NCBI RefSeq assembly: GCF_000835495.1
Contig: NW_015622545.1
Coordinates: forward strand, 2,620,777 to 2,684,776
Source of the DNA: Cladophialophora immunda
Lineage: Eukaryota; Ascomycota; Eurotiomycetes; Chaetothyriales; Herpotrichiellaceae
Direction of reading: 5' to 3'
DNA length: 64,000 nucleotides
Position 1 is the stretch's first letter. The number at the start of each line of letters is the position of its first letter. Positions 1-10,273 of the stretch are shown in pieces. The position numbers and the translations under genes are program-made. Below the pieces are notes generated by a model, which worked only from the letters and a program-made list of their open reading frames with translations, ran no database searches and had not been told where the DNA came from.

Positions 1-1678
1 CCTTGCCGTTCTTGCTCTGGGGGCGGTCATCGTACCTTTATGTGAGTTCTCGAAAAGGCATGTCGAGTAAAATCGGGCGAACTGACTTTTATTCGCGCTT
101 GAGCCTCCATCGTCCCGGTTCAAGAAGCATGTTATTATGTCAACAAATGTCGCGCCGTGGCTATCCTTGCATCGTCCAGCCAGGTGGTCATGGGCAAGGC
201 AGTAGAAGTGCAGGCCAGAGGTACAGTCGGCCCGGAATTCCAGTGCCTGGAAATATTGCCTCACATCCACAAGACACCATTCCTGCCCACTGATATCACC
301 GTATCCTCGGATCTCTATATGGACTTGAACGCGGCGGGTCTAATCATCTTCACCTCCGGCACGACCGGACCACCAAAAGGAGCTGTCCTGCGTCGCGGTT
401 TCTTCGTCACCGCGGGATTGGAAATGGCCGACGAGTTCGGGATCAGCGTCGACGATGTTGTGCTTCACACATTACCGGTTCACCACGCCACCGGGATTCA
501 GATCAACTTTCTTCCTTTCTTGATCAACGGTGCTTGCATCGAATTTCAATCCGGCGGCTTCGATCCAGCTTGGACTTGGAACCGTTGGCGCCAGGGTGGA
601 CTGACCTTCTTCTCTGGCGTGCCCACGACCTACATGAGACTGATGCAGCACTACGAAAAGCATCTCAGCCAGCTTCCGCCCGACGAGCTGAAGAGCTACG
701 TTTCCAGCGTGAGACAGTTCAAAGCTCTTGTCTGTGGCACCTCGGCCCTTCCATACCCACTCCACCAAAAGTGGAAGGCTCTGACCGGCGGCAAGAATAT
801 CACGACGAGATATGGCGCGACAGAGTTCGGTCCGGTCTTTCGACTTCCCATCGGCGCCACGGATCTCCCAGAGGTAAGCGGAAACATCTTGCTCTATTGG
901 AGACTGTCCTTCTAAGTGTGTCTCCAAGGGTTCGGTGGGAATCATTGCACCTGCTGCGGATGTCAAGCTGTCGACTGGCTCGTTTGGGGAGGTCCTGGTC
1001 AGGACTTCGTCCATGTTCTCCAAGTGAGTTCTTCCCATCTGGATTCCCGGAAAACCTTCGCCTAATATTGAGGTAGGTATATTTTGGACCCCGAAGCCAC
1101 GGCGCGAGCACACGATGCCCAAGGGTATTTCAAAACCGGCGACATTGCGCGCAAAGAAGGTCCCTACTACTTCATTCTCGGCCGTGAGTCCGTGGATAGT
1201 AAGTTGTAGCAACGTGACCAAATAAATTCCCCGTGTTCCTGACTTGTGCAGTTATCAAGTCGGGAGGATACAAAATATCGGCATTGGACATTGAAAGAGA
1301 ACTATTGGGTCTCGACTACGTCGCCGAAGCGGCCGTCATCGGGGCCGAAGACGAAGAATTTGGCCAGAGGACCGCGGCCATTGTGGTGTTGAACAAGGTA
1401 ACGTTTCATCTGTTCACGAACGTAAAGACACCCGGACTCATGAAGAGCGACAGGAAAAGATCACGGGCCCGCTCACCTTGCATCGACTCCGTCGAGACCT
1501 GCGTGCGCGCCTATCTTCCTACAAACTACCCACACTGCTCCGGGTCGTGGATGAGATCCCCAAAAATGCTTCTGGGAAGGTCCCCAAGAAGGTGTTGGGG
1601 CCCCAGCTTTTCCCGAAAGAGGGGCACCGGGACGTGCAGATCTGGAGAGGCAAAGCGACGGTGGAATCGAGACTCTAG
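1..1678 (+). CDS. Acyl-CoA synthetase (AMP-binding), 5' end outside window
   Basis: ANL-superfamily enzyme: activates a carboxylic acid as acyl-adenylate, then forms the CoA thioester. The gene enters from the left edge and 457 residues are visible. Exons read as <2-41, 128-873, 929-1023, 1077-1198, 1252-1397 and 1454-1678, with phases that join cleanly. The P-loop TSGTTGPPKG lies near 345-374 and the A5 motif YGATEFG near 810. The hinge region GRESVDIIKSGGYKIS spans the 1199-1251 intron. The C-terminal catalytic lysine motif PKNASGK precedes the stop. The overall pattern resembles the ACSF3/malonyl-CoA synthetase branch, but the substrate cannot be read from sequence. The last acceptor could instead be at 1447, adding two codons in frame. 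It is followed on the same strand by a MaoC hydratase, which suggests shared acyl-CoA catabolism. Confidence 0.9.
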
Positions 1679-2428
1679 ACACGGTTTTTTATAGATTCTG
1701 CGATGCGAGGGCCTTTCTGAAACGCGATAGAAAGTGTGAGTAGTGGCGCAACACTAGCGATAGAAAGGGGGCATCGACATCACTGTTTTGTACCAAATCA
1801 CTGCGGTCCGTGGTCACCACGGCACCCCTCGTGCCCCTTCATAGACGAGAGCCACGCTCTCTAGATGGTTGCAACGACATGCTTTGGAGACACCCAAGCC
1901 TTGCGCTCCCACAATCAGGATCGGGGGCCGACTGGCTTTCTGTCCCTCTCTTCCAAGAACATCATATCTGCAGCAACCAACCACCACAACCCCTTGAACC
2001 CGTTTCTTTGAGATGTGGTGATTCGCTACGTGGACATTGTGCCACCTCTTGCTTTCCGAATCCGAATAATGCTTTGTTTGCGGCACCATGAGGGGCCGGG
2101 AGTCCGGCATTAGGCTCCACTGGCTCGCCCGGCACTTTACGGCTGTTCGGCACTTTTCTGCCGGGCAAACTGCCATGCCATTGCCATGCCGGCCACGGCT
2201 TTTGGAGATTCTTCGTGACAACAATGATGCCCGGGGAGGAAGAGAGAGAGGCTCTACAGGAGTCACTCGGATCGCAAACCTAGGACTCGACTCTAGAGCG
2301 GATGGGAAGTCCATAAACTTCGTGTCCCGAGTTCCTTTTTGTACTATGCTTCTGCCCTTCATTTCGAGAGGAATCAGCCCCCTTTCACGCCTTGGACATC
2401 CCCGCGAACTCGAAGGCACCAAGAAATA
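1679..2428. other. Intergenic, no gene seen
   Basis: This 750-base spacer separates two same-strand genes, so it should hold the synthetase 3' UTR and the hydratase promoter. A long open frame on the minus strand runs through it and into the hydratase exons, but it has no recognisable protein features. No tRNA or repeat was seen. Confidence 0.5.
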
Positions 2429-3631
2429 ATGGCTAATAGCCCCGGGGTAGGGCATGAGTTCCCGCCGTTCGAAGTTTCCTGGCTGAAGCGCGATCTCTTG
2501 ATCTTCGCCAACAGCATTGGATGTACTTCGGACGAGCTGCATTACCTTTATGTACGGCCACACTTCCTGCTCTTGCCCGTCGATGCAACAACAAGATGTG
2601 TGTGGGTGGGTGGGTGGGTGCTGAGCATCGTCCATAGGAGCGCCACCCCGATTTCCAGCCGTTCCCTACCTATCCCATGATGCTCTGTAAGTATTCGACG
2701 AATGGCTTGTGTGCCGTGACGCCGCCCTGATCACCGTGAAAAGTATTGAAAAGGACCGACGTCGAGGTCATCGACTTTACCATCCGCAACAGCCTCCCGC
2801 CGATCCCTGGAGTGCCGCAGTTCTCCATCCACCGGCTCGACGGCAGCCGCAGTATCACGCTCCTCAAACCGCTGCCACCAACCTCGGAAGGGCAGCAGTT
2901 CGTGATCAATTCCCGAGTCTCGGGTGTCTGGGACAAGCAGAGTGCAGGGAGCTTGGTGGAGGTTGAGTACGAGCTCCTAAACGTGGACACAGGAACCCTG
3001 CATGCAAAGGCCAAAGGGAGCATCTTTTACATGGGCCAGGGCGGCTGGGGTGGCCCAAAGGGTAGGGGCTTGCTGTTATCCCCTACGTCAGTCTCAAAAG
3101 GAGCTCTCTGTGTCTAATCAAATGTAGGGACTTCCATCCAATATCCCCCGCCACAAGGAAGAAAGCCAGACCTGATCTCTCGGTATCAGACGACTCCCGA
3201 GACTCCATTGCTTTTCCGGTAGGCCCCCCGCCCGCCAAATCTTTTCTGTCCCGGGCTCATTCTCAAAAAACAAAACCAACCGTGATAGACTGAACGGTGA
3301 CTATAATCCTCTGCACGCCTACCCTCCACGTGGGAAGGAGATGGGCTTCGGCGGCGTGGTCATCCACGGCCTCTTCACCTGGAACGTCGCGGCGCACGCG
3401 CTCCTCAAAGAGCTCGGCGGCAACGACCCGGCGAATCTGCGCCATTTCGAGGCTCGCTTTGCTTCGCCGGTCCGACCGGGCGATTTGCTGGTGACCCAAG
3501 CGTGGCAGATCGGGGTCGGAGAAGACGGAATCGAGGAAATCAGGTTCATCACCACAATACACGGGGGGAAGGTGTGTTTGAGCAATGGAAGAGCTTTGAT
3601 GAGGGTGGTGGGAAAGGAGAGCAGGCTCTGA
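2429..3631 (+). CDS. MaoC-like acyl-CoA dehydratase / hydratase 2 (peroxisomal type)
   Basis: Predicted R-specific enoyl-CoA hydratase of the two-hotdog MaoC family, which hydrates trans-2-enoyl-CoA in peroxisomal beta-oxidation. Exons are 2429-2551, 2638-2686, 2744-3061, 3128-3218 and 3289-3631, giving 307 aa. The N-terminal non-catalytic hotdog shows the family pattern ELHYLYERHPDF...FPTYP across intron 1. The C-terminal hotdog carries the hydratase-2 motif LNGDYNPLHAYP, with the catalytic Asp and His, spanning the 3219-3288 intron. The C terminus ends in ESRL, close to but not a classical PTS1 (SKL/SRL type), so peroxisomal targeting is plausible but unproven. Intron 1 contains a GGGT tandem repeat. 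It sits between the acyl-CoA synthetase and the Zn2Cys6 regulator. Confidence 0.9.
2596..2620 (+). repeat. GGGT tandem repeat inside intron 1 of the hydratase gene
   Basis: Roughly four copies of GGGT in a GT-rich run inside the 2552-2637 intron. It is a simple repeat with possible G-quadruplex character on the plus (coding) strand, so it would be present in the pre-mRNA. No further role can be inferred. Confidence 0.7.
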
Positions 3632-4060
3632 GTGCATTGCGCATGTAGACTAAGAACACTTCTGAGAATGTGGACTTGACGGGCTTCTTTGGCCACCCTG
3701 TCTCTTCTCCTGCCTGGAATCTCGCTCTTTGGAGGGAACAGTACTCGCAAGTTCAAATGACTAGTTGTAAGCAGCAAGGCGAGGTGGATGTCGGTGTCGC
3801 TAAGCGGACACTCCACCTACTTCGTGGTTGCTAATTCGCATCCGGGATCGTGTCCGGAGAGTTCTTCGCCCGCCCAAGTTTTGTACTGGAGATCTAGAAC
3901 CTCGTACACAAGTACCTCCGTACTCCGTATGTACCCCGAGTTTCGCATAAATAACCCCTCACCCGTGCATGGTTGGTTGCTCCGACCGTTTCCCTGGCTC
4001 GATCTGGCGTCGGTGGTATCACTCTTGGCTAAAGCTCCGGGCAACCACACGGAGGCAGAT
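3632..4060. other. Intergenic, upstream of the Zn2Cys6 regulator
   Basis: A 429-base spacer holding the hydratase 3' UTR and the transcription factor promoter. It contains a CTCCGTACTCCGTA-like stretch near 3915-3930, a kind of short motif common in fungal intergenic DNA. A TATA-like ATAAATAA occurs near 3946. No gene was seen. Confidence 0.4.
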
Positions 4061-6212
4061 ATGTTACCAGCAATCGCAAGACCCAAGCCACGGGCTTCGA
4101 GAGCTTGTACAACCTGCCATGCGAAAAAGGTCGGTGTCCTTTGGCCCGTCAACGGTTGACTAAATTCCTGACCTTTTGCTTTACCGCAGACCCGGTGCGA
4201 CATCGGCAGTTCTCAGCCTTGCACGAATTGTCGCACCTCGGGTTACGAATGCCGGTAGGATTCCTTATGTGACTGGACCTTCGAACTTGTACGGCTGGAG
4301 ATCTTAACGTCGTCGTCTTGAGCAGACCCAGAGAGCGCAAGTCAAGGAGATTCATCGTGAGCGAATCGCCACAGCCAGGAGGCGCCTCCACCGCGAAACC
4401 CCAGGATAGCATCCTGCACAGCGACTCGGAGCCTCCCCAGCAATGGCCACTTCTTCCCGCGGAGTGGGAGATGAACAGAAGCCCCGTCCCGCCATCTGTC
4501 ATGGAAGTCCATCAATCAGAGCCTCCCCAGGCCCTCTCGATGGGAAAATCGGGGTCTCCACCAAGCACCGGATGCGAAGAGTGCACCACTTACCTGGGAC
4601 GCTCCGAGTATCTAGGGGGGAACATCCGCATCGACGAGGACCTCGCCAAAAATTACGAGGACCAACGAGGCGCCGCCACCGCGACCCAAGATCTGAGGAT
4701 CCTCGAGCTGTACAAGGCATTCGACATGCCGCCCCGGCTCCTCCGGAACAGCCTCATCGACAACCTGATGAAGAACTGTATCCCGTGGATGCCCATCGTC
4801 GACCGGGCCGACTTTGAAGGCGAACCCTCTCCATTACTGCTGCAGGCGGCTTTCCTGGCCGGGAGCAGACTCGGCTCCGCACCGCTGGCGTACGCTTCGT
4901 GCGAGGAGCTGTACCAGCGCGCCAAAGCCCTTGCGTTGTCAGGGTATGAGAAAGACACCCTGACCGTCATCCGGGCGATTTGTCTCATGCAGTGGTTCAA
5001 CCCCACGGGCCCCGAGCACATCTCCCTCGACAAGAGTAGTTTCTGGCTCCGCATCGGGGTGGGCCTCGCCTATGAAATCGGCCTGCATCGTGAACCCAGC
5101 CCGGGCAAGGACGCGTCGCTCAGACGGAGACTGTGGTGGTCACTTTTTGTAAGAAAAAGCCCGAGACAGACCCCCAAATCCCCTCCCCTCCCCTCCCCCC
5201 CAAAAAACCAGCCCCATGAAGCTACCGCTGATATTCGCGCTTGCAGACGAGAGATTGTGTGATTTCGGCCGGCCAAGGCAGACCGCGCACCATCAACATG
5301 CAAGACTGCTGCGTCCGGCCGATCTCGCTGGACGATTTCCCCGTCAAGGACAAGAACGCCCACCTGTTTATCGCCTACGTGCAGATCTACGCCATCCTGG
5401 CCGACCTGACGGAGTGTTGCGTGCGCAAGAGCCTGTCGCCGGCCAAGAAGGTCGGGATCGAAGCCGAACTCAAGCGCTGGGTCAAGGAACTCCCGCCCTG
5501 CCTCCAGATGTATCGGCAGCACCCCCTCAGGTGTCCTGCCCCCTACGACCTGGAAGTCCGACAGCTCCATATCCCCTATTTGACCATCTTGACCATCCTC
5601 AACCGGCCGACCACCCCCGCCAGTGTCCCCCTGCAGGTGGCCTTGCTCTCGTCGTCGCTGGTCGCGGGCATCTTCGAGGACTTCCTGGCCAGGGACGACA
5701 TCCGCTACCTGGGGCCCACCTTCACCTTCCACATTTTCGTGGCCAGCTTCCCGCAATTGCTGTGTCACAAGTACCCGGTCCTGTGGCAATCCGCCGAGCA
5801 GGAGCTGAAGATCATGCAACTGGCCTTGCACGAGTTGCGCAAGACGTGGCCCTCGGCCATCGGGCCCCAGAAGATCATCCAGAGCTTCATCGACGCCGTG
5901 GTCCACGAGCCTTCGTCCGCCGCGTATCCCCATCCCCCCATGACCGCCGATCAGACTGCCTTTTTCGAGGCGTTCGGCCCCGAGTTCTGCCGTAAGTGGG
6001 ATCTGGTCTCCAAGGCCTCACCTCCGCCTGCACTTGATCCGGCGATGGAGCCGATGGCGGAGCGGTCGGTGGAGATGACGGTCGAGTCCATGTCTCCGGT
6101 GCCATGCCTCCCGGATCAGGGCGGCCGGATGGTTGCAGACTCGGAAGCTTTCGACGTTGATCCAGCCGGGAACTGGCTATATCAAGATTGGTTGGAGCTT
6201 GAAGCTCCGTGA
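4061..6212 (+). CDS. Zn2Cys6 transcription factor with fungal-specific regulatory domain
   Basis: Nuclear DNA-binding regulator of 640 aa. Exons are 4061-4129, 4190-4254, 4326-5148 and 5247-6212. The binuclear zinc cluster is complete: Cys at residues 16, 19, 26, 34, 37 and 44, interrupted by the first two introns, as is common in this family. After a Ser/Pro-rich linker, the middle homology region starts near residue 165, with fungal_trans signatures such as WMPIVDRADF and FWLRIGVGLAYEIGLHR, followed by GRPRTINMQDCCV. The layout resembles the cutinase/fatty-acid regulators (CTF1/FarA group), but that subgroup assignment is a guess from the pattern. It sits next to an acyl-CoA synthetase and a MaoC hydratase on the same strand, so it may control them. 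Start chosen because the zinc cluster begins 15 codons later and no upstream in-frame ATG is needed. Confidence 0.9.
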
Positions 6213-6653
6213 TGACAGCTGCCTGTATAATATAGAGAGAGAGAGAGAGAGAGAACATATCGCGCCCTCTGACTTGTTCAGTGTCTTCGAACTAATCTGA
6301 GTGACTCGAACGCAACAACAAGACAAGACATGGTCGGGCCATACCTGTTGGGTGTTGTACATCTCTTTCTCAACACTTTTGCTCTCCTGTTCTTCCATTG
6401 CCTCAATTCGGTTATCCATGGCCCTTCCCTGCCACTAAGTTGGCACCCGCGTTTGTTTGCCTCGCAGACAACGCCAATTGACATACCAACACCACCGAGA
6501 CTGGCTGAAATCCGCCGCTTACAAAGGCCAAACAAAAAAAAACATGTTACCTGTACATCGTGAGGCTATTATCATCTTCGGGGGATAGATGACCATACAT
6601 GTAGAAGAAACCAAAAACATACATAGGCTATCCCGGGATATCTGGTCGCATCA
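6213..6653. other. Convergent 3' intergenic region with (GA)n
   Basis: Lies between two convergent gene ends. It holds a (AG)n run at about 6234-6254 just after the transcription factor stop, and AT-rich sequence near 6530-6620 suited to 3' ends of both genes. No further gene was seen. Confidence 0.5.
6234..6254 (+). repeat. (AG)n microsatellite
   Basis: About ten AG dinucleotides in a row, 22 bases downstream of the transcription factor stop codon. Confidence 0.85.
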
Positions 6654-9600
6654 TCAATCTCTGTTCAAAAAGCGTCTGGCCAATTTCGCCACAGCTGCCA
6701 ATTGATCCTCGCGCCCTCCGTCCGTGATCCTCTCGCAGACCTGAGGCGTAAAAGTCTCCCAGACCCAGATGTAGCTGGAACGAGATCGGCTCATGCCCTC
6801 GAACGCGGCTTTGATCGCCTTTGAATCCATCATCAAGTAGTCCTGGTCCGTGATCCACTGGTGATGGTCGAGCTTGGACGTCCAGAAGTGACCGACTCGG
6901 ACGCATTCCAAGACCAGGGCAGCCAATCCAGCAGCGATGGCCGTGGCCACTGAAGACCCTTTGTGGACATCGCCGAGCTCCTTGTCCGGTGTGCTTTCCT
7001 TGAGGAGGATCTCGTGGCCAGGAAAGAGGAAGTCAATCTGGTGCTTGTCGACGTATTCGGCATTGCTCCCCATGGCCGTGGCGGCGCCAATGCGAATGAT
7101 GTTGGCCCGATCTGCTTCGTGCGGGTAGGTTTGGTCATTGCCTGTCTTGCCCTGATCGCTCGATGCGCATAACAAGACGGTCTTGCGGTTGACGGCCCTT
7201 TGGACTGCCTCTTTGAACTTTTTTTGCAATGCGCCGTCGGTTGGGGGTCTGACGGACCAGGACATGGAGATAACCCTGGCCCCGCAGTCGACAGCGTGGT
7301 TGATAGCCTGAAAGAAAGTGCCATGTTAGCATGGGGGAAACCGGCTGTTCAGACGCAGATGGAAGGAACTACTAGTACTAACATCAACGGCGCTGGATAC
7401 GACGATAGTCAGGCTTTTCGTGTCTTGTGTCCCCTGCCTAGTCGCTACCTTGATGATGTACATATCAGCTGTCGGGCAGAGTTTACGGATGAACCTAGCC
7501 ATGATCGTTCCATGGCCGCTATCAGACATCCAGTATGGGTAGTTCTTTTCCCCCTTTGGTCAAAGGCGAAACTTCTCCCACGGTCTGTCCTTCCCTGAAG
7601 TGATCTGTTGGTAGTGTCGACGCCGTCATCAATCAAGGCAACCCGAATCGGCTCGAGGCTCTTCGTCGCAGGAATGTCTTTAGCTGAGAGCTGTCTGACT
7701 CGTAGGAAGGCAGTCGTGAAGTTCTCCATGCATTGCATCCAGCGATGTTGGTCCAGCTCGACCGCCTGCCCGCTGTTGTCGCCCAGCTTAGCTTTCAGAG
7801 AGGTCTTCGCCGAAGTGTGGATTATTTCTGGAGTAGTGGTTCGGTTGTTTGCGGCTATTTCATGCTTCGCCGACACCTGAGAGGTCGCTGGATTTGTCTG
7901 GGGTGCTTGCACAGAATCCCGATGCAGTGACTGCGATGCCAAAGTCGCCTCGTCGTCCTGCGTGGCCTCGCCATCTCGTCGTAATAACCTTCCTATTGCG
8001 CTCTCTTCTTGTGGCTTTGACGTGCTTTTCTCTGCCGCAAGCGACCAGTTGCGCTTCAGACGGTCGTCAAACCTTTTCAGTTGCTTCGACATGTCCGCAG
8101 ACAGATCTGGACTGTCCTGTTACAGCGACAAAGGAACTCAGCAATGAGAAGTTATGCAGGGTCGTGGATAGGTAAAAGGGACAATACCTCTGGCGAGAAT
8201 ATGATGATACGTTCCAGTTTACCATACTGAGCAAGCATGGGCAGTCCTTCAACCTCGCTCCAAGCACGCAGGATAGCGTTGTTACCCCCCCCCCCCCCCC
8301 AAATATAGATACAGTCTTTTCAAATTCTTGCCGACATTGAAGATGGTAGAGGGACACAAGTCCGGCCGATGCCAGTCCAAGATTTCCACCTTGGCCTTTT
8401 CGAGGGCCCGCTCTATGGAGTCGTTGCTGTGATAGTTCGGTTCCATGTCATCAACGATGACATGCAGGATTCGCTTCACATCTTTACTTTGTAACCAGCG
8501 CAGAATACGCGTTGCGTCGTCACGGCTCTTTCGTACAACTTGGTCGACATCTTTGTCCAACTTGAACTTGACGTTGGCAATGGAGACGTATTTTACGGTC
8601 GTCTCAAAGTCAAGCATGTCCCAGTGATGTGTGAACTCGGCGAACGTCATGCCGGTCAATGGGGCAGGCATGTAATCAAACCACAACTCTTTGTCTGGAG
8701 TTCAACATTAATTCTTAGTCTCGGCAGCAAGCAAAGTCTCAACGTCACAGATTCGCAGTCGGGAAGGGATGTTTCCATACTATTTTCATTTGGGACATAC
8801 AAGCAGCGATACGCAGCGTCGCATGACATCTGCCTCAGACTCTCAAGCATCATCTCGTCCTTGATGATTTTTGCCGTTTCGTCGGTGACGTTCAGAGTTC
8901 CCGGCGTCACGTTGGAGCCCGAGGGCCCCGCTGATGATGGTCGTTCGCCAGCCCGGACAGACGGGCTACGGCTCCTGTCCGGGACTTTCGAGTCACGATG
9001 GCTTCCTAGTTTTGATAGAACGTGATATTGGTATACTGAGTGGTTCTTGATGTCTCTCAGTTGGAGAACAGAAGGGTCGCGAGAAATAAGCTCCCGAACG
9101 ATCTTGAGACGTCCGGCCGTGCACTTTGAATACTCGACAGCCAGGTGAAGAGGCGTCCGTCCTCCAATATCTGTCGTACGTAGCATGGCATCCGGTGCTA
9201 GGGTGATGATAGCTAGGAGTAAATCGTCGTCACGGAGGAGGCTCCTGCTGTCGAGGGCGTCATGCAAGAACGTGGATCGTGTCCGGTTCTCGGCCCAGGT
9301 GTCTTTGCCTTCTTTAATAGTTTGCCGAACCTTCTCGACGGTTTCAGGCAAACTTGGGATTCCTGAAACGGCAAAAAGAAAGTCGCGATTGCTTCTTTGA
9401 ATGGCTGTGTGTAGGGGCGTGTTCCCGAGGTCATCCGGTTTCAGCAACAGGTCCATGCCGCCAGGGTGCAAGAGCATTCTTGCTACCAGCGTTTGAACAG
9501 CCACACTCACTGAGGACGATGTGCTATTCGCATGAGTCGAAGCTAGAAAGTGGAAAAAGTTTTCATCCCGCAACGTGCTGGTGGCCTTCACAAGGCTGTC

Positions 9601-9813
9601 ACCGCGCTCTGCGACGAGTTGCTTGAGCTGTTCACGCCGACTATGTTTCTTCGTTCCATCCTTGGCGATCTCTGGCTTTTCTGCGATCACTCTTGCGCGC
9701 TCTAAAACTTTCTCAAACTGCGATAGAGGTTCGTCGGAGGCACGGGACCTGGCGACCGGCTCTATAATGGCCGCTATTGACGTAGGAGGTTCGCGACGGA
9801 GTGGAGAGTCCAT
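6654..9813 (-). CDS. Ankyrin-repeat subtilisin-like (S8) protease, interrupted by two frameshifts
   Basis: Intracellular fungal serine protease fused to an ankyrin region. Exons run 9813-8781, 8694-8188, 8116-7383 and 7307-6654, for about 975 codons. The N-terminal third has ankyrin units (LGNTPLHTAI, GGRTPLHLAV). A middle region with the pattern KRILHVIVDD...VEILDWHRPDLC is typical of this family. The S8 domain has all three catalytic motifs: Asp in VALIDDGVD, His in DSGHGTIMARF and Ser in GSSVATAIAAGLAAL. No signal peptide is visible. The frame breaks twice. A 16-base C run on the plus strand (8285-8300) is followed at once by a stop. A G5/C5 run at 7550-7554 is one base short of frame. The two shifts cancel, so the annotated length stays a multiple of three. 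Without correction the product would keep ankyrins and lose the protease. First in-frame ATG after an upstream stop was used as start. It is divergent from the gene at 10274. Confidence 0.75.
8285..8300 (+). repeat. C16 homopolymer (G16 in the coding strand) inside a protease exon
   Basis: Sixteen consecutive C on the plus strand lie within exon 2 of the minus-strand ankyrin protease. Upstream coding (LKRLYLYL) and downstream coding (GNNAILRAWSEVEGLP) are in different frames across it. A multiple of three Gs would put them in one frame; sixteen is one too many. Confidence 0.85.
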
Positions 9814-10273
9814 TTTGAAAGGAATGACCAAACTTTTCGTTCCCTGCTGGCCGAAAACGTTCACCGGCCTGGATGGTTTCTGCTGGAGAAATCTCGCAAT
9901 CTGATATTCTCCCTATCTCTCTGTTATGCCACGCGATCAGTCGCAGGCCATGAGGTGATCATGCCAACTCTTGAATCCAGGGAAGTGAGAATGGAAATAC
10001 AGCCACATTCTTCGGTGCAAAGGATGGATTTCGTTGATGGGAATCCACAAGCGGCGGTGGCTTGCCCGTCTTCCACTACCTCCCAGCCACAGGTGAATAA
10101 TCGACGTCCTGATGATCTATCGTCCATTGGCTAGGTATATGCCGGATACGAGGTCTCCATTGTCATTGGCACAATGATGCGTCTTGGTGCCCAAACACCG
10201 ACTCCAAGCGCCCGGTTGACAAAAGGAGTGGAAGCGGCTCTGTCTCTCCCCATCTCCATAATATCCCCTCGTC
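9814..10273. promoter_or_regulatory. Shared divergent promoter region
   Basis: A 460-base gap between the start codons of the ankyrin protease (leftward) and the unknown 335-aa protein (rightward). Both promoters must lie here, which suggests possible co-regulation. No defined binding site can be named from the sequence. Confidence 0.5.

Noticed and set aside
1814..2635. 273-residue open frame on the minus strand
   Set aside because: Runs antisense through the 5' region and first exon of the MaoC gene, His/Ser/Arg-rich, with no domain pattern; the plus-strand exons are secure.
5070..5933. 287-residue open frame on the minus strand
   Set aside because: Antisense to the last exons of the Zn2Cys6 regulator in GC-rich DNA; Gly/Asp/Leu/Gln-rich composition is an artefact of the sense codons.
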